Below, piece after piece: positions 44,815-53,651 of a DNA stretch of 64,000 nucleotides (positions within the stretch are counted from its first letter, which is position 1; each line of letters begins with the position of its first letter). A program made the position numbers and the translations under genes. Source of the DNA: Candidatus Binatota bacterium. Lineage in GTDB: Bacteria > Desulfobacterota > Binatia > UBA1149. The notes under the pieces were generated by a model. The model was not told the origin of the DNA and did not search any database. It saw only the letters and a list, made by a program, of their open reading frames with translations. The stretch spans positions 34,514 to 98,513 of the forward strand of contig DUBO01000025.1 in the NCBI GenBank assembly GCA_012960245.1. The letters run 5' to 3'.

Positions 44815-45572
44815 CAGGCATGATACTGGCGGCTGGGCTTGGTACGCGCTTGCGACCGTTGACCGACAATACGCCCAAGGCCATGGTCCCGGTCGCAGGC
44901 CGTCCCCTGGTCGACTACGCGCTCGACACGCTGCTGGCGGCAGGCATAACCGACGTGGTTATAAACCTTCACCACTTCGGCGAACAGATACGCGGCCACC
45001 TCGGCGACGGCTCGGATCGCGGCGCGCGTATTCGCTACAGCGAGGAGCACCCCCTGCTCGACAGTGGCGGTGGAATCCTGCGCGTGCGTCCGATGCTGGG
45101 CGAAGGCGCGTTCGTGACGATCAACGCCGACACCATAGTCGACGTGGACCTCGCCGAGGTGCTTCGCTTCCACGAGCAGCACAAAGCCCTGGCCACGCTG
45201 GTGTTGCGCAAGGACGCCGACATGGACCAGTTCGGTGTCATCCGCACCGACGGCGAGGGCCGCGTTCGAGGGTTTCTTGACTCCAGCGACCCCTCGGCCG
45301 AAGGAGCGCTGGAACCCTGGATGTACACCGGTGTGCAGGTACTGGAACCGGAAGTGTTTGATTTTATGCCGGCGGGCGGCGTGTTTTCTATCACCAGGCA
45401 AACTTACCCACGCATGGTCGTGGCCGGCGAGCGCGTTTTCGGGTACATTTTTAAAGGGCTTTGGCTCACGGTCGGAACGCCCGAAGAGCTGGAGCTGGCC
45501 GAGCTGGCCCTGGCTGGGCAGGCAGCGGGCCGACAGGGTCCTGCCGGTGGCGAGCGGGCGGCGGAGAACTGA
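44811..45572 (+). CDS. murU: N-acetylmuramate-1-phosphate uridylyltransferase-like nucleotidyltransferase
   Basis: 253 residues. Nucleotidyltransferase signature MILAAGLGTRLRPLTDNTPKAMVPV; sugar-binding SEEHPLLDSGGGI; metal-binding INADTIVDVD; late PRMVVAGERVFGYIFKGLWLTVGTPEE. MurU makes UDP-MurNAc from MurNAc-1-P, re-entering peptidoglycan synthesis downstream of MurA/MurB. Family relatives act on other sugar phosphates, but the four-base GTGA overlap with amgK supports this substrate. A short Gly/Ala-rich tail follows the domain. Confidence 0.87.
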   Translation: MTGMILAAGLGTRLRPLTDNTPKAMVPVAGRPLVDYALDTLLAAGITDVVINLHHFGEQIRGHLGDGSDRGARIRYSEEHPLLDSGGGILRVRPMLGEGAFVTINADTIVDVDLAEVLRFHEQHKALATLVLRKDADMDQFGVIRTDGEGRVRGFLDSSDPSAEGALEPWMYTGVQVLEPEVFDFMPAGGVFSITRQTYPRMVVAGERVFGYIFKGLWLTVGTPEELELAELALAGQAAGRQGPAGGERAAEN

Positions 45573-45573
45573 T

Positions 45574-46923
45574 TTGGGTATCAGCATAGTACAGAAGAGC
45601 GACCTCTCGGTTCGCAAGAAGGACGCCAAGGTGGCGCTGGTACTCGCCGGTGGTGCGGTTACCGGCGGTGCTTTCAAGCTGGGTGGCATCAAGGCTCTCG
45701 ACGACTTTCTCATCAACTGCAAGACCACCGACTTTGATCTCTATGTCGGCCTGAGCGCTGGCGCCCTGCTGGCCGCGCCACTGGCCGCCGGCGTTCCGCC
45801 CTCCGAAATGTTGCGGGCACTCGACGGGTCATCGGTGCAGTTCTCACGGTTTCGGCCCGGCGATTTCTACGGGGTAGACGGCGGCGACTGGGTAGGCAAG
45901 CCCGTTGAGTACGTGCTCGACCTTATGACTTACCTGCCGGGTATAGTCGTGGACATGTTTTCGCAGGCCCCCGACCTGGTCGAAGAAGTCAGGCCGGCGT
46001 TGGGCGTGTTTGCCCGCTATCCCTCGCTCAGCTCGCTGCAGGACGTGGCCATGCCGATAGCCCGCGCGTTGTTCGCCCGCCGCATTCCGTTTCCCACCGA
46101 TTACTTGCCCTCGGGCGTGTTCACCAACAACGGCATCGAGCGCTACATGCGTCACAACATGGAGAACAATGGTTTTCCGAACGAGTTTCGCAGCCTGCAG
46201 CGCTACACGGGCAAGGAGCTGTACATATCGGCCATGAACCTCGACACCGCCGAGCGGGTGGTGTTCGGCCACGACGAGGACTGCTCGGTCACGGTGTCCG
46301 AGGCCATACAGGCTTCGACCGCGCTTCCTGTTTTCTACAAGCCGGCGCGCATCAACGGTGTTGATTACGTGGACGGCGGCGTTCGTCGTACGGCCAACAT
46401 CGACGTGGCCATGGAGCACGGCGCCGATCTCATCATCTGCTACAACCCTTTCAGGCCGTTCTCCAACCGCGTGACGCATCGCTACGACGCTGACCGCGGA
46501 ACCTTTGTGACCGAGGGAACCCCGCTGGCCGACCAGGGTGTGGGCACGGTCATAAACCAGGTGTTCCGCACCCTGCTGCACTCGCGTATCCAGTACGGAC
46601 TGCGCGCCTACCAGGACGACCCCAACTTCCAGGGCGACATCATCGTGATCGAACCCGCCGAGTCGGACACCCATTTCTTTTCGATGAACCCGGTGGCTTT
46701 CTGGGAAGGGCCGCGTGCCGGCCGGCACGGCTACACCTCGGTGACCCAGTCGATCGAGAACCACTACGACATCGTCAAGCAGATACTAGGATCCTACGGC
46801 ATCCTGATGACCCGCAGGGAAGTCCGCGAGGGGCTCGAGCGTATGAAGCGCCACAGCTTTGGCGAGGGCAGCAGCGATGTGCTGGTTCGCGATGTCCCGC
46901 GCCGCGACCTCAACGTGGCCTGA
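45574..46923 (+). CDS. Patatin-like phospholipase
   Basis: 449 residues from TTG 45574, with GGAG seven bases upstream; it starts two bases after the murU stop. Patatin signatures: oxyanion-hole GGAVTGGAFKLGG, nucleophile elbow GLSAGALLA (G-x-S-x-G) and the catalytic Asp in YVDGGVRRTANIDVA. The long C-terminal part (about 290-449) has no domain I can name. No signal peptide. It should hydrolyse acyl esters of lipids from the cytosolic side. Its link to the wall-salvage genes is only positional. Confidence 0.88.
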   Translation: MGISIVQKSDLSVRKKDAKVALVLAGGAVTGGAFKLGGIKALDDFLINCKTTDFDLYVGLSAGALLAAPLAAGVPPSEMLRALDGSSVQFSRFRPGDFYGVDGGDWVGKPVEYVLDLMTYLPGIVVDMFSQAPDLVEEVRPALGVFARYPSLSSLQDVAMPIARALFARRIPFPTDYLPSGVFTNNGIERYMRHNMENNGFPNEFRSLQRYTGKELYISAMNLDTAERVVFGHDEDCSVTVSEAIQASTALPVFYKPARINGVDYVDGGVRRTANIDVAMEHGADLIICYNPFRPFSNRVTHRYDADRGTFVTEGTPLADQGVGTVINQVFRTLLHSRIQYGLRAYQDDPNFQGDIIVIEPAESDTHFFSMNPVAFWEGPRAGRHGYTSVTQSIENHYDIVKQILGSYGILMTRREVREGLERMKRHSFGEGSSDVLVRDVPRRDLNVA

Positions 46924-46958
46924 GCGATTCTATCCGGCCCGCGACCGGGGGCTGGCCG

Positions 46959-46982
46959 GGCCGGCGAGGCTGTCAGCCGGCC
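46959..46982 (+). terminator. GC-rich hairpin after the salvage operon
   Basis: GGCCGGC (46959-46965) pairs with GCCGGCC (46976-46982) over a 10-base loop, 36 bases after the patatin stop. There is no U-tract, so termination is uncertain. Confidence 0.4.
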
Positions 46983-47040
46983 GCTGTCTTCAGCTGATCA
47001 AATACACTGTTGAAGTAGCGGTAATGCCTGCCCCTTCACG

Positions 47041-47069
47041 TTGACTTGCCGCCCTGCGGTGGCAATAAA
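47041..47069 (+). promoter_or_regulatory. Candidate promoter of the first nuo operon
   Basis: TTGACT (47041-47046), 17-base spacer, AATAAA (47064-47069), some 63 bases before the nuoA start at 47132. Confidence 0.45.
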
Positions 47070-47131
47070 TCGGCGTTCAGCGGGCGCGTGCCGAGGCCTT
47101 TTTGCATGGCGCGGCGGGCCTGCGGCAGCTG

Positions 47132-47485
47132 ATGTCCCAGTATATTCCTGTTCTTGTCACTTTTGCTCTTGCGGCGGTCATCGTCGGCGTAATGGTGTCG
47201 ATCAACTCTTTTCTGGGTCCGCGCAGTCACAGCCGCGTAAAGGACGAGTCATTCGAGTGTGGCAATGAGCCCACCGGCCCGGCCTGGGTCAGGTTTTCGA
47301 TCCGTTTCTACATCGTGGCGATTCTCTTCATAGTTTTCGATATCGAGGTCGTGTTTCTCTATCCATGGGCGGTTATTTTTCGTGAGCTGGGCCTGTTCGG
47401 CTTCATTGAGATGTTGATGTTCGTGGGCGTGCTGGGAGTGGGCTTTGTGTACTCCTGGCGCAAGGGGGCTTTCGAGTGGAGCTAA
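47132..47485 (+). CDS. nuoA: NADH-quinone oxidoreductase subunit A (copy 1)
   Basis: 117 residues, three membrane helices. Contains the conserved loop FECGNEPTGPAWVRFSIRFY with the quinone-channel cysteine, and ILFIVFDIEVVFLYPWAV. Membrane subunit of complex I at the hydrophilic-arm junction. First gene of a ten-gene run; its stop overlaps nuoC by ten bases. In the usual order nuoB should follow, but it is absent from this cluster. A second NuoA is encoded at 59769. Confidence 0.95.
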   Translation: MSQYIPVLVTFALAAVIVGVMVSINSFLGPRSHSRVKDESFECGNEPTGPAWVRFSIRFYIVAILFIVFDIEVVFLYPWAVIFRELGLFGFIEMLMFVGVLGVGFVYSWRKGAFEWS

Positions 47486-47988
47486 GCGCGCAGGTAGCCG
47501 CTGCCGTGCCCGGCTGCGGTGCCGAGCAATACGATTGCGCCAGTGGCACGGTACTCGTAGTCGAGCCCGAGCAGCTGCTGGCTGCCCTTCGTTTTCTCAA
47601 GCAGGACCCCGGCCAGGACTACAACGTGCTGGTCGACCTGACGGCCGTCGACCGCGTGGCCACCGAGGGCGTCATCGAGGTGGTGTACCAGTTGCGCAGC
47701 ATCGCTGCCGGCCGCCGGCTGATGGTGAAGACCCGCCTGGCTGGCGAACCCTGGACGCTGGCTTCGGCCACCCCGCTGTGGGGTTCGGCCAACTGGGCCG
47801 AGCGCGAAGCCTGGGACATGTTCGGCCTGCGCTTCACCGGTCACCCCGACCTCAGGCGCATACTGATGTACGAGGAGTTCGAGGGCTACCCGCTTCGCAA
47901 GGACTATCCCTACAACAAGCGGCAGCCGCTGGTCGAAGAACGCGACCCGATCGCCAACCCCTGGCCGGGCACTGGTAACCCGACGTGA
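47476..47988 (+). CDS. nuoC: NADH-quinone oxidoreductase subunit C (copy 1)
   Basis: 170 residues. Peripheral-arm subunit recognised by YNVLVDLTAVDRV, TPLWGSANWAEREAWDMFGL (the family's W-x-E-R-E-x-(W/Y)-D-(M/L)-F/L-G signature), [26 protein letters not shown] start inside the end of nuoA; its stop overlaps nuoD (GTGA). Directly follows nuoA with no nuoB between them. Copy 2 is at 60719. Confidence 0.94.
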   Translation: MELSAQVAAAVPGCGAEQYDCASGTVLVVEPEQLLAALRFLKQDPGQDYNVLVDLTAVDRVATEGVIEVVYQLRSIAAGRRLMVKTRLAGEPWTLASATPLWGSANWAEREAWDMFGLRFTGHPDLRRILMYEEFEGYPLRKDYPYNKRQPLVEERDPIANPWPGTGNPT

Positions 47989-49199
47989 CCGATAGCCGGG
48001 CCGATATCCATGGCGCGATGGCGCCCGATCCTCTCACCGAGGAAATGGAAATACAGATGGGACCGTCGCACCCGGCGACGCACGGTACCCTCAAGTTCAA
48101 TCTCCGCCTGGACGGCGAGACCATCCGTGCCTGCGAGACCGAGATCGGCTACCTCCACCGCGGTTTTGAAAAGATGTGTGAGCAGGGAACCTGGAACCAG
48201 GTTATTCCTTACACCGACCGCTTGAACTACGCGTCGCCGTTGATCAACAACTTTATTTTTGTAGAGGCGGTTGAACGTCTCGCGGGGATAACGGTGCCGG
48301 CGCGCTGTTCGTGGATACGCACCCTGTTGTCGGAGGTTTCGCGCATAGCCGATCACCTTACCGCGCTGGGCATGGGGGCCACCGAGCTGGGAGCTATAAC
48401 GGTCGGGTTCTACATGAACGAAGCCCGCGAGCGGCTCTACAACCTTGCTTCTACCGCCACCGGGGCGCGCGTGACCGTGAGCTACGGCAGGGTGGGCGGA
48501 CTGGCCCGTGACCTGGACGAACAGTTTTTTGAAGAAATAGGCCCGGCCCTCGAACACGTAAAAAGGGTGATGGTCGATTGCGAAAAACTGCTGGAGAGCA
48601 ATCGCATTTTTCTCGACCGCATGGCCGGTGTCGGCGTGCTTGAACTGGAGCGTGCCCTCGACATGGGCGTCACTGGCCCCATGTTGCGCGCCTGCGGCCT
48701 GGCCAGTGATCTTCGCCGCGATGAGCCCTACATGGTTTACGATGAACTCGACTTCGACGTACCGGTGGGCAGCAAGGGCGACAACTTCGATCGCTTCAAC
48801 GTGCGTTTCGAGGAGATCTTCCAGTCCATCAAGATGGTCGAGCAGTGTATCGAGCGTATGCCGAGCGGCCCGTGGTGCATAGACGATCCAAAGCTGGTGC
48901 TGCCTCCCAAGGAAAAAGTCTACGGCTCTATCGAGGGGTTGATGAACCAGTTCAAGCTCGTCATCGAGGGTGTGCGCATTCCCGAGGGCGAGGTCTACTT
49001 CGCGGGTGAAGGCGCCAACGGTGAGCTGGGGTTTTTCCTGGTCAGCGACGGCAGCGGCCGACCCTACCGCGTGAGGGTGCGCCCGCCCTGCTTCTACTCG
49101 GTGGGCGCGCTGGAGAGCATGGTGACCGGGGCCAAGCTGTCGGATCTCGTGGCGGTGTTCGGCATGGTGAACATGATCGGCGGGGAGTGCGATCGCTGA
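47985..49199 (+). CDS. nuoD: NADH-quinone oxidoreductase subunit D (copy 1)
   Basis: 404 residues, the 49-kDa subunit that with NuoB forms the quinone pocket. Conserved IQMGPSHPATHGTLKF, IGYLHRGFEKMCE, PYTDRLNYASPL, LLSEVSRIADHL and the C-terminal GECDR. Distinct from copy 2 (61231) along most of its length, so an old paralogue rather than a fresh duplication. 27 bases separate it from nuoE. Confidence 0.95.
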   Translation: MTDSRADIHGAMAPDPLTEEMEIQMGPSHPATHGTLKFNLRLDGETIRACETEIGYLHRGFEKMCEQGTWNQVIPYTDRLNYASPLINNFIFVEAVERLAGITVPARCSWIRTLLSEVSRIADHLTALGMGATELGAITVGFYMNEARERLYNLASTATGARVTVSYGRVGGLARDLDEQFFEEIGPALEHVKRVMVDCEKLLESNRIFLDRMAGVGVLELERALDMGVTGPMLRACGLASDLRRDEPYMVYDELDFDVPVGSKGDNFDRFNVRFEEIFQSIKMVEQCIERMPSGPWCIDDPKLVLPPKEKVYGSIEGLMNQFKLVIEGVRIPEGEVYFAGEGANGELGFFLVSDGSGRPYRVRVRPPCFYSVGALESMVTGAKLSDLVAVFGMVNMIGGECDR

Positions 49200-49226
49200 G
49201 GCCCGTGCTCGGCGACCAGTAACTAC

Positions 49227-49745
49227 ATGGGCCAAGAGTCAGGCAAAGAGCAGGAGTCCCCGGTGTTCAGCGATGAAGCGCTGCGGCGCTTTGAAAAAAT
49301 TGTGGCGAGTTATCCCGAGCGTCGCGCGGCTCTCATGCCGGTGCTGTGGCTGGCCCAGGAAGAATTCGGCTGGATAAGCCCGCCCACGCAGGCATACGTG
49401 GCCGGCTTGCTCGAACTGCCTGTAGCCTGGGTGGAGGGTGTGGTGTCGTTTTACACCATGTACCGACGGCGGGATATGGGTTGCCGGCTCGAACTGTGCA
49501 CCAACGTGTCGTGTCGTCTCAAGGGTGCCGAGAAAGTGCTGGCCGCCATGGCCCGGGAGCTGGGCGTGGAGCCCGGACAGACCACCCGTGACGGGCGCTT
49601 CACCCTCGACCGCGCCGAGTGCCTCGGGGCCTGCGAGCTGGCGCCGGTGTTGCAGGTGGACGCAGGGCGCTACGTGGCGAGGCTCGACGTGCCCCGTGCG
49701 CTTGAGCTCATAGGGCAGCTCAAGAGGGGCGAGGCCGATGGCTGA
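49227..49745 (+). CDS. nuoE: NADH-quinone oxidoreductase subunit E
   Basis: 172 residues, thioredoxin-like [2Fe-2S] subunit of the NADH-input module. Cluster ligands: C-x4-C in ELCTNVSC and C-x3-C in AECLGACE. Its partners NuoF and NuoG are not next to it or elsewhere in the window, which is unusual as E, F and G form one module. The start of nuoH lies inside its last codons. Confidence 0.95.
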   Translation: MGQESGKEQESPVFSDEALRRFEKIVASYPERRAALMPVLWLAQEEFGWISPPTQAYVAGLLELPVAWVEGVVSFYTMYRRRDMGCRLELCTNVSCRLKGAEKVLAAMARELGVEPGQTTRDGRFTLDRAECLGACELAPVLQVDAGRYVARLDVPRALELIGQLKRGEADG

Positions 49746-50841
49746 GTGGATAGAAGGGGGGCTGAAATCCCTGCTCGTCCTGGTGATGGTGCTGCAGCTG
49801 TCGCTGTTCCTGTTGTGGCTTGAGCGCAAGGGTAGCGCCCTGATACAGAACCGCGTGGGAGCCAACCGCGCCAACATCTTTGGCGGCTTGTTGCCCTTCA
49901 ACCTCGGCATTCTCAACACCGCCGTCGCCGATCCGCTCAAGCTCTTCAGCAAGGAAGACTTCCGCCCCGAGTCGGCCGACCGCGTGGTGCACTCGGTGGC
50001 CCCGTTCATGGCGTTGTTTCCGGCCATGATAGCTTTTGCCGCCATACCTTTCGGCGACACGCTGACCATTGGCACGCGGGTGGTGAACCTGCAGGCCGTG
50101 AGTCTCGACGTGGGCCTGCTCTACATCCTGGCTACCGCTTCGATGGGTGTCTATGGCGTGGTGCTAGCCGGCTGGGCGTCCAACAACCGCTGGGCGCTGC
50201 TGGGCAGCGTGCGAGGTACAGCGCAGATGATCAGCTACGAGGTCGCCATGGGGCTGGCGCTCGTGAGCAGCGTGCTGTGGTGGGGGACGCTCGACCTGCA
50301 GGAAATAGCCCGCGCCCAGGGCGAACTCCTCTTCGGTTTTCTCCCCGCCTGGGGCGTGTTTACCCAGCCGCTGGCCTTCATCATCGTGCTCGTCGCGGGC
50401 ATGGCCGAGACCAAGCGAGTACCCTTTGATCTTCCCGAGGCCGAGTCGGAGCTCATTGCTGGTTACTTCACCGAGTACTCCGGCGGTAAGCAGGCCGCCT
50501 TCATGCTGGCCGACTTTGCCGAGGTAGTGATGGTGGCCGGCCTGGTCACGGCCCTGTTTTTCGGCGGCTGGCAGGTACCGTGGCTCGGTAGCGCGGGCTG
50601 GAATTTTCCCGGCCTCGATCTCATCGCGGTCTCGCCGCTGGCGGTAACACTGATGCAGGTGACAGCCTTCACCTTCAAGGTCGTGTTTTTCTGCTGGCTG
50701 CAGTTTCTCGTGCGCTGGACCGTACCCCGCCTGCGCTGGGACCAGCTGATGAATCTCGGCTGGAAGGGCATGCTGCCGCTGGCGCTTGCCAACTTGCTGG
50801 TCACGGCCGTCATCGTCTTGTTCAAGGAGGGGCTCGTGTGA
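49738..50841 (+). CDS. nuoH: NADH-quinone oxidoreductase subunit H (copy 1)
   Basis: 367 residues, eight or so membrane helices. Core motifs LLWLERKGSALIQNRVGANR, GWASNNRWALLGSVRGTAQMISYEVAMG, and VPFDLPEAESELIAGYFTEYSG (charged quinone-site loop). Anchors the peripheral arm and lines the quinone channel. Overlaps nuoE by eight bases and nuoJ by four. Copy 2 is at 62376. Confidence 0.95.
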   Translation: MAEWIEGGLKSLLVLVMVLQLSLFLLWLERKGSALIQNRVGANRANIFGGLLPFNLGILNTAVADPLKLFSKEDFRPESADRVVHSVAPFMALFPAMIAFAAIPFGDTLTIGTRVVNLQAVSLDVGLLYILATASMGVYGVVLAGWASNNRWALLGSVRGTAQMISYEVAMGLALVSSVLWWGTLDLQEIARAQGELLFGFLPAWGVFTQPLAFIIVLVAGMAETKRVPFDLPEAESELIAGYFTEYSGGKQAAFMLADFAEVVMVAGLVTALFFGGWQVPWLGSAGWNFPGLDLIAVSPLAVTLMQVTAFTFKVVFFCWLQFLVRWTVPRLRWDQLMNLGWKGMLPLALANLLVTAVIVLFKEGLV

Positions 50842-51401
50842 GCGAGCTGGTCTTCTACCTGCTGGCCGCCGCTACCGTGCTCTGCGCGCTGGGCGTGATA
50901 ACCCGGCCCAACCCGGTGCACAGCGCGTTGTCCCTGGTGATGACGCTGTTCATGCTGGCGGTGTTTTACATATTCCTCGAGGCTCATCTCGTGGCCGCGC
51001 TGCAGATCATAGTTTACGCGGGCGCGGTGATGGTGTTGTTCCTGTTCGTCATCACTCTGCTCAACCTCAAGGGAGACCCCGACGAGCCTGCCCATCCCCT
51101 GCTGCGCATCGTTGCCTACGCGGTGGCCGCCACGCTGGCGGCGGGCGTGGCCGTTGTACTGATGGGCGACACCGGCGCTGTTTCAGGGGGAGCGGGCGCG
51201 GGCGCCGTGCTGGCCGAGGGCTTCGGTGGCACCCGGGTCCTGGCGCGGATGCTCTTTACAGACTACCTGGTGGCGTTTGAGCTGACCTCGATGCTGTTGC
51301 TGGTGGCGGTGGTGGGCGCGGTGGTCCTGGCCCAGCGCGAGCCGGTGGCTGAAGCCCCGTTGGCAGAAACCCCCTTGGCAGAAAACGGAGAGGACGCCTG
51401 A
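50838..51401 (+). CDS. nuoJ: NADH-quinone oxidoreductase subunit J
   Basis: 187 residues, five membrane helices, with the family's central motif [20 protein letters not shown] around residues 55-74. Part of the E-channel region of complex I. The C-terminus has a duplicated [10 protein letters not shown]-like tail that looks non-structural. GTG start overlapping nuoH; nuoK follows after one base. Confidence 0.94.
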   Translation: MSELVFYLLAAATVLCALGVITRPNPVHSALSLVMTLFMLAVFYIFLEAHLVAALQIIVYAGAVMVLFLFVITLLNLKGDPDEPAHPLLRIVAYAVAATLAAGVAVVLMGDTGAVSGGAGAGAVLAEGFGGTRVLARMLFTDYLVAFELTSMLLLVAVVGAVVLAQREPVAEAPLAETPLAENGEDA

Positions 51402-51402
51402 C

Positions 51403-51705
51403 GTGGTCGGCCCTGCTCACTTCCTGGCCCTGAGCGCGGCGTTATTTTTTATCGGCGCGGCGGGCGTTGCCACGCGCCGCAATATTGTCGTCATCTTCAT
51501 GTCGGTTGAGCTCATGCTCAACGCCGCCAACCTCGCCTTCGTGGCAGTGGCCCGCGGGCTGGGCACGATGGAAGGGCAGGTAATCGTGTTTTTCGTGATG
51601 ACGCTGGCAGCTGCCGAGGCCGCCGTGGGCCTGGCCGTCATCCTGGCCATGTTCCGTAACCGGCAGACCGTGGACGCCGGGGAGATATCGTTACTCAAGT
51701 GGTAA
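51403..51705 (+). CDS. nuoK: NADH-quinone oxidoreductase subunit K
   Basis: 100 residues, the standard length, three membrane helices. The two buried glutamates are in [15 protein letters not shown] and [16 protein letters not shown]. Small MrpC-like channel subunit. GTG start at 51403; its end overlaps nuoL by seven bases. Confidence 0.95.
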   Translation: MVGPAHFLALSAALFFIGAAGVATRRNIVVIFMSVELMLNAANLAFVAVARGLGTMEGQVIVFFVMTLAAAEAAVGLAVILAMFRNRQTVDAGEISLLKW

Positions 51706-53648
51706 TAGCCGAACACTGGCTCAGGTGGATACCGCTGCTGCCGCTGTTGGGAGCAGTGCTGCACGTGGCGGTGGGCTACCGCGTGGGTCGCAGGGCCACC
51801 GGCGTGTTGGCCTGCTCGGTGGTGGGTGCGAGTTTCCTGCTGGCTTTGCGCGCCTTCTCGGCGCTGGTGTCGGCGCCCGAGGGCGCGGTGCTGGCCGACG
51901 ACGTCTATCGCTGGATCGCGGTGGCGGGCTTCAACATCGACGTACGCTTTGTACTCGACTCGCTCAGCGTCGTGATGTGCCTGGTCATCACCGGCGTGGG
52001 CTTCCTGATCCACGTGTACTCCACCGGCTACATGGCCCACGACGACGACTACGCGAGATTCTTCGCTTACCTGAACCTGTTTACCTCGGCCATGCTGGTG
52101 CTGGTGATGGCCGACAACCTGGTGCTGATGTTCGTGGGTTGGGAAGGCGTGGGCCTGTGCAGTTACCTGCTGATCGGCTTCTGGTACACCGATACGGCCA
52201 AGGCGTCGGCTGGTAAGAAAGCCTTCGTGGTCAACCGCGTGGGCGACGCGGCTTTCGTGCTTGGCACCTTCCTGTTGTTCTGGGCGCTGGCACCGGGCGC
52301 TTCCGACCTGGGCGCTTCGTCGTTGAGGTTTGCCGATATCAACGCCGCTGCCCCCGGGCTTTCGCCCGGCCTCGTGACGGCCGCTGCCCTGCTGCTGTTC
52401 GTTGGTGCCACGGGCAAGTCGGCGCAGATACCGTTGTTTGTCTGGCTGCCCGACGCCATGGCCGGGCCCACTCCGGTGTCGGCTCTCATACACGCAGCCA
52501 CCATGGTTACGGCCGGGGTGTACATGGTGGCGCGGCTGAACGGTCTGTTCGAGGCAGCGCCCGCGGCGATGACGGTGATCGCCTGGGTGGGTGCCATCAC
52601 GGCCCTCATGGCCGCGACCGTGGGCGTGGTGCAGAACGATATCAAAAAAGTGTTGGCCTACTCGACCGTGAGCCAGCTGGGCTACATGTTCCTGGCCCTG
52701 GGCGTGGGTGCCTTCGGCGCGGCGGTGTTCCACGTCATGACCCACGCGTTCTTCAAGGGCTTGCTGTTTCTCGGCGCGGGCAGCGTCATCCACGCGCTGC
52801 ACGAGGAACAGGACATCCGCAAGATGGGCGGGTTGAGGGCGAAGACGCCCGTGACCTGGGCCACTTTCGCCGTGGCCACCCTGGCCATCGCCGGTGTGCC
52901 CGGGCTGGCGGGTTTCTTTTCCAAGGACGCGATCCTTGCCGCGACCTTCGCCGGTGGTCACTACGGCTTGTGGTTGATCGGGCTTGCCGGCGCGGCGCTG
53001 ACGGCGTTCTACATGACCCGCTTGCTGCGCCTGGTTTTCTTTGACTCCTTCCGCGGTGATCGCGAGCGCGGAGAGCAGGCCCACGAGAGCCCGCGGTCGA
53101 TGACGGTTCCGCTCATCGTGCTGGCCGTATTGTCGGTTGGGGGTGGTTACCTGGGCGTGCCTCACGCGCTTGGCGGGCACGACGCGCTGGGTTCTTTCCT
53201 GGCCCCGTCGGTTTCGTCAGCCGCCCACGCCGCGCACTCGGTACACCTGTCGGTGGCCGTGGAGTGGTTACTCATGCTGGTGTCGACCACGGTGGTGCTG
53301 GGGTCGATGGGATTTGCGTGGAAGTTGTACTCGGCCGGCCCTGACGCCGACGTCGTCGTGCGCGGCGCGCTGGGCAGGGCCTGGCAGTGGATGGCCTCTG
53401 CGTGGCGCGTGGACGAGGCCTACGAGCGCCTGCTGGTGCGGCCCATAGGTCGCGGTGCGGGGTTCCTGTGGAAGTCGGTTGACGTGGGACTGATCGATCG
53501 CTTTGCCGACGGCGTGGCCATGGCGGTCGGCGTGCTGGCCGAAACCTGGCGCCGCTGGAACAGCGGCAGCGTGCAGCACTACGCCTTGAGCTTGCTGGCC
53601 GGCGCGCTGGCGCTGGTGGCGGCGGTGTTGCTGGGCGGGAGCGGCTGA
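51699..53648 (+). CDS. nuoL: NADH-quinone oxidoreductase subunit L
   Basis: 649 residues, the distal antiporter-like proton-pumping subunit. Motifs: [18 protein letters not shown] with the conserved Glu, [36 protein letters not shown]-type segment near residues 235-275, and [22 protein letters not shown]-terminal lateral helix region is present. GTG start; followed by nuoM after three bases. Confidence 0.96.
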   Translation: MVIAEHWLRWIPLLPLLGAVLHVAVGYRVGRRATGVLACSVVGASFLLALRAFSALVSAPEGAVLADDVYRWIAVAGFNIDVRFVLDSLSVVMCLVITGVGFLIHVYSTGYMAHDDDYARFFAYLNLFTSAMLVLVMADNLVLMFVGWEGVGLCSYLLIGFWYTDTAKASAGKKAFVVNRVGDAAFVLGTFLLFWALAPGASDLGASSLRFADINAAAPGLSPGLVTAAALLLFVGATGKSAQIPLFVWLPDAMAGPTPVSALIHAATMVTAGVYMVARLNGLFEAAPAAMTVIAWVGAITALMAATVGVVQNDIKKVLAYSTVSQLGYMFLALGVGAFGAAVFHVMTHAFFKGLLFLGAGSVIHALHEEQDIRKMGGLRAKTPVTWATFAVATLAIAGVPGLAGFFSKDAILAATFAGGHYGLWLIGLAGAALTAFYMTRLLRLVFFDSFRGDRERGEQAHESPRSMTVPLIVLAVLSVGGGYLGVPHALGGHDALGSFLAPSVSSAAHAAHSVHLSVAVEWLLMLVSTTVVLGSMGFAWKLYSAGPDADVVVRGALGRAWQWMASAWRVDEAYERLLVRPIGRGAGFLWKSVDVGLIDRFADGVAMAVGVLAETWRRWNSGSVQHYALSLLAGALALVAAVLLGGSG

Positions 53649-53651
53649 CCG

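Noticed and set aside
47480-47480. A hidden nuoB between nuoA and nuoC in the first cluster
   Set aside because: nuoA and nuoC overlap by ten bases and no CC...C...C ligand pattern occurs in any frame there.
51417-53180. Long open frame on the minus strand (587 codons) opposite nuoL
   Set aside because: It lies wholly antisense to an unmistakable nuoL, its translation is His/Gln/Arg/Gly-rich with no domain, and such shadow frames are expected in GC-rich coding sequence.
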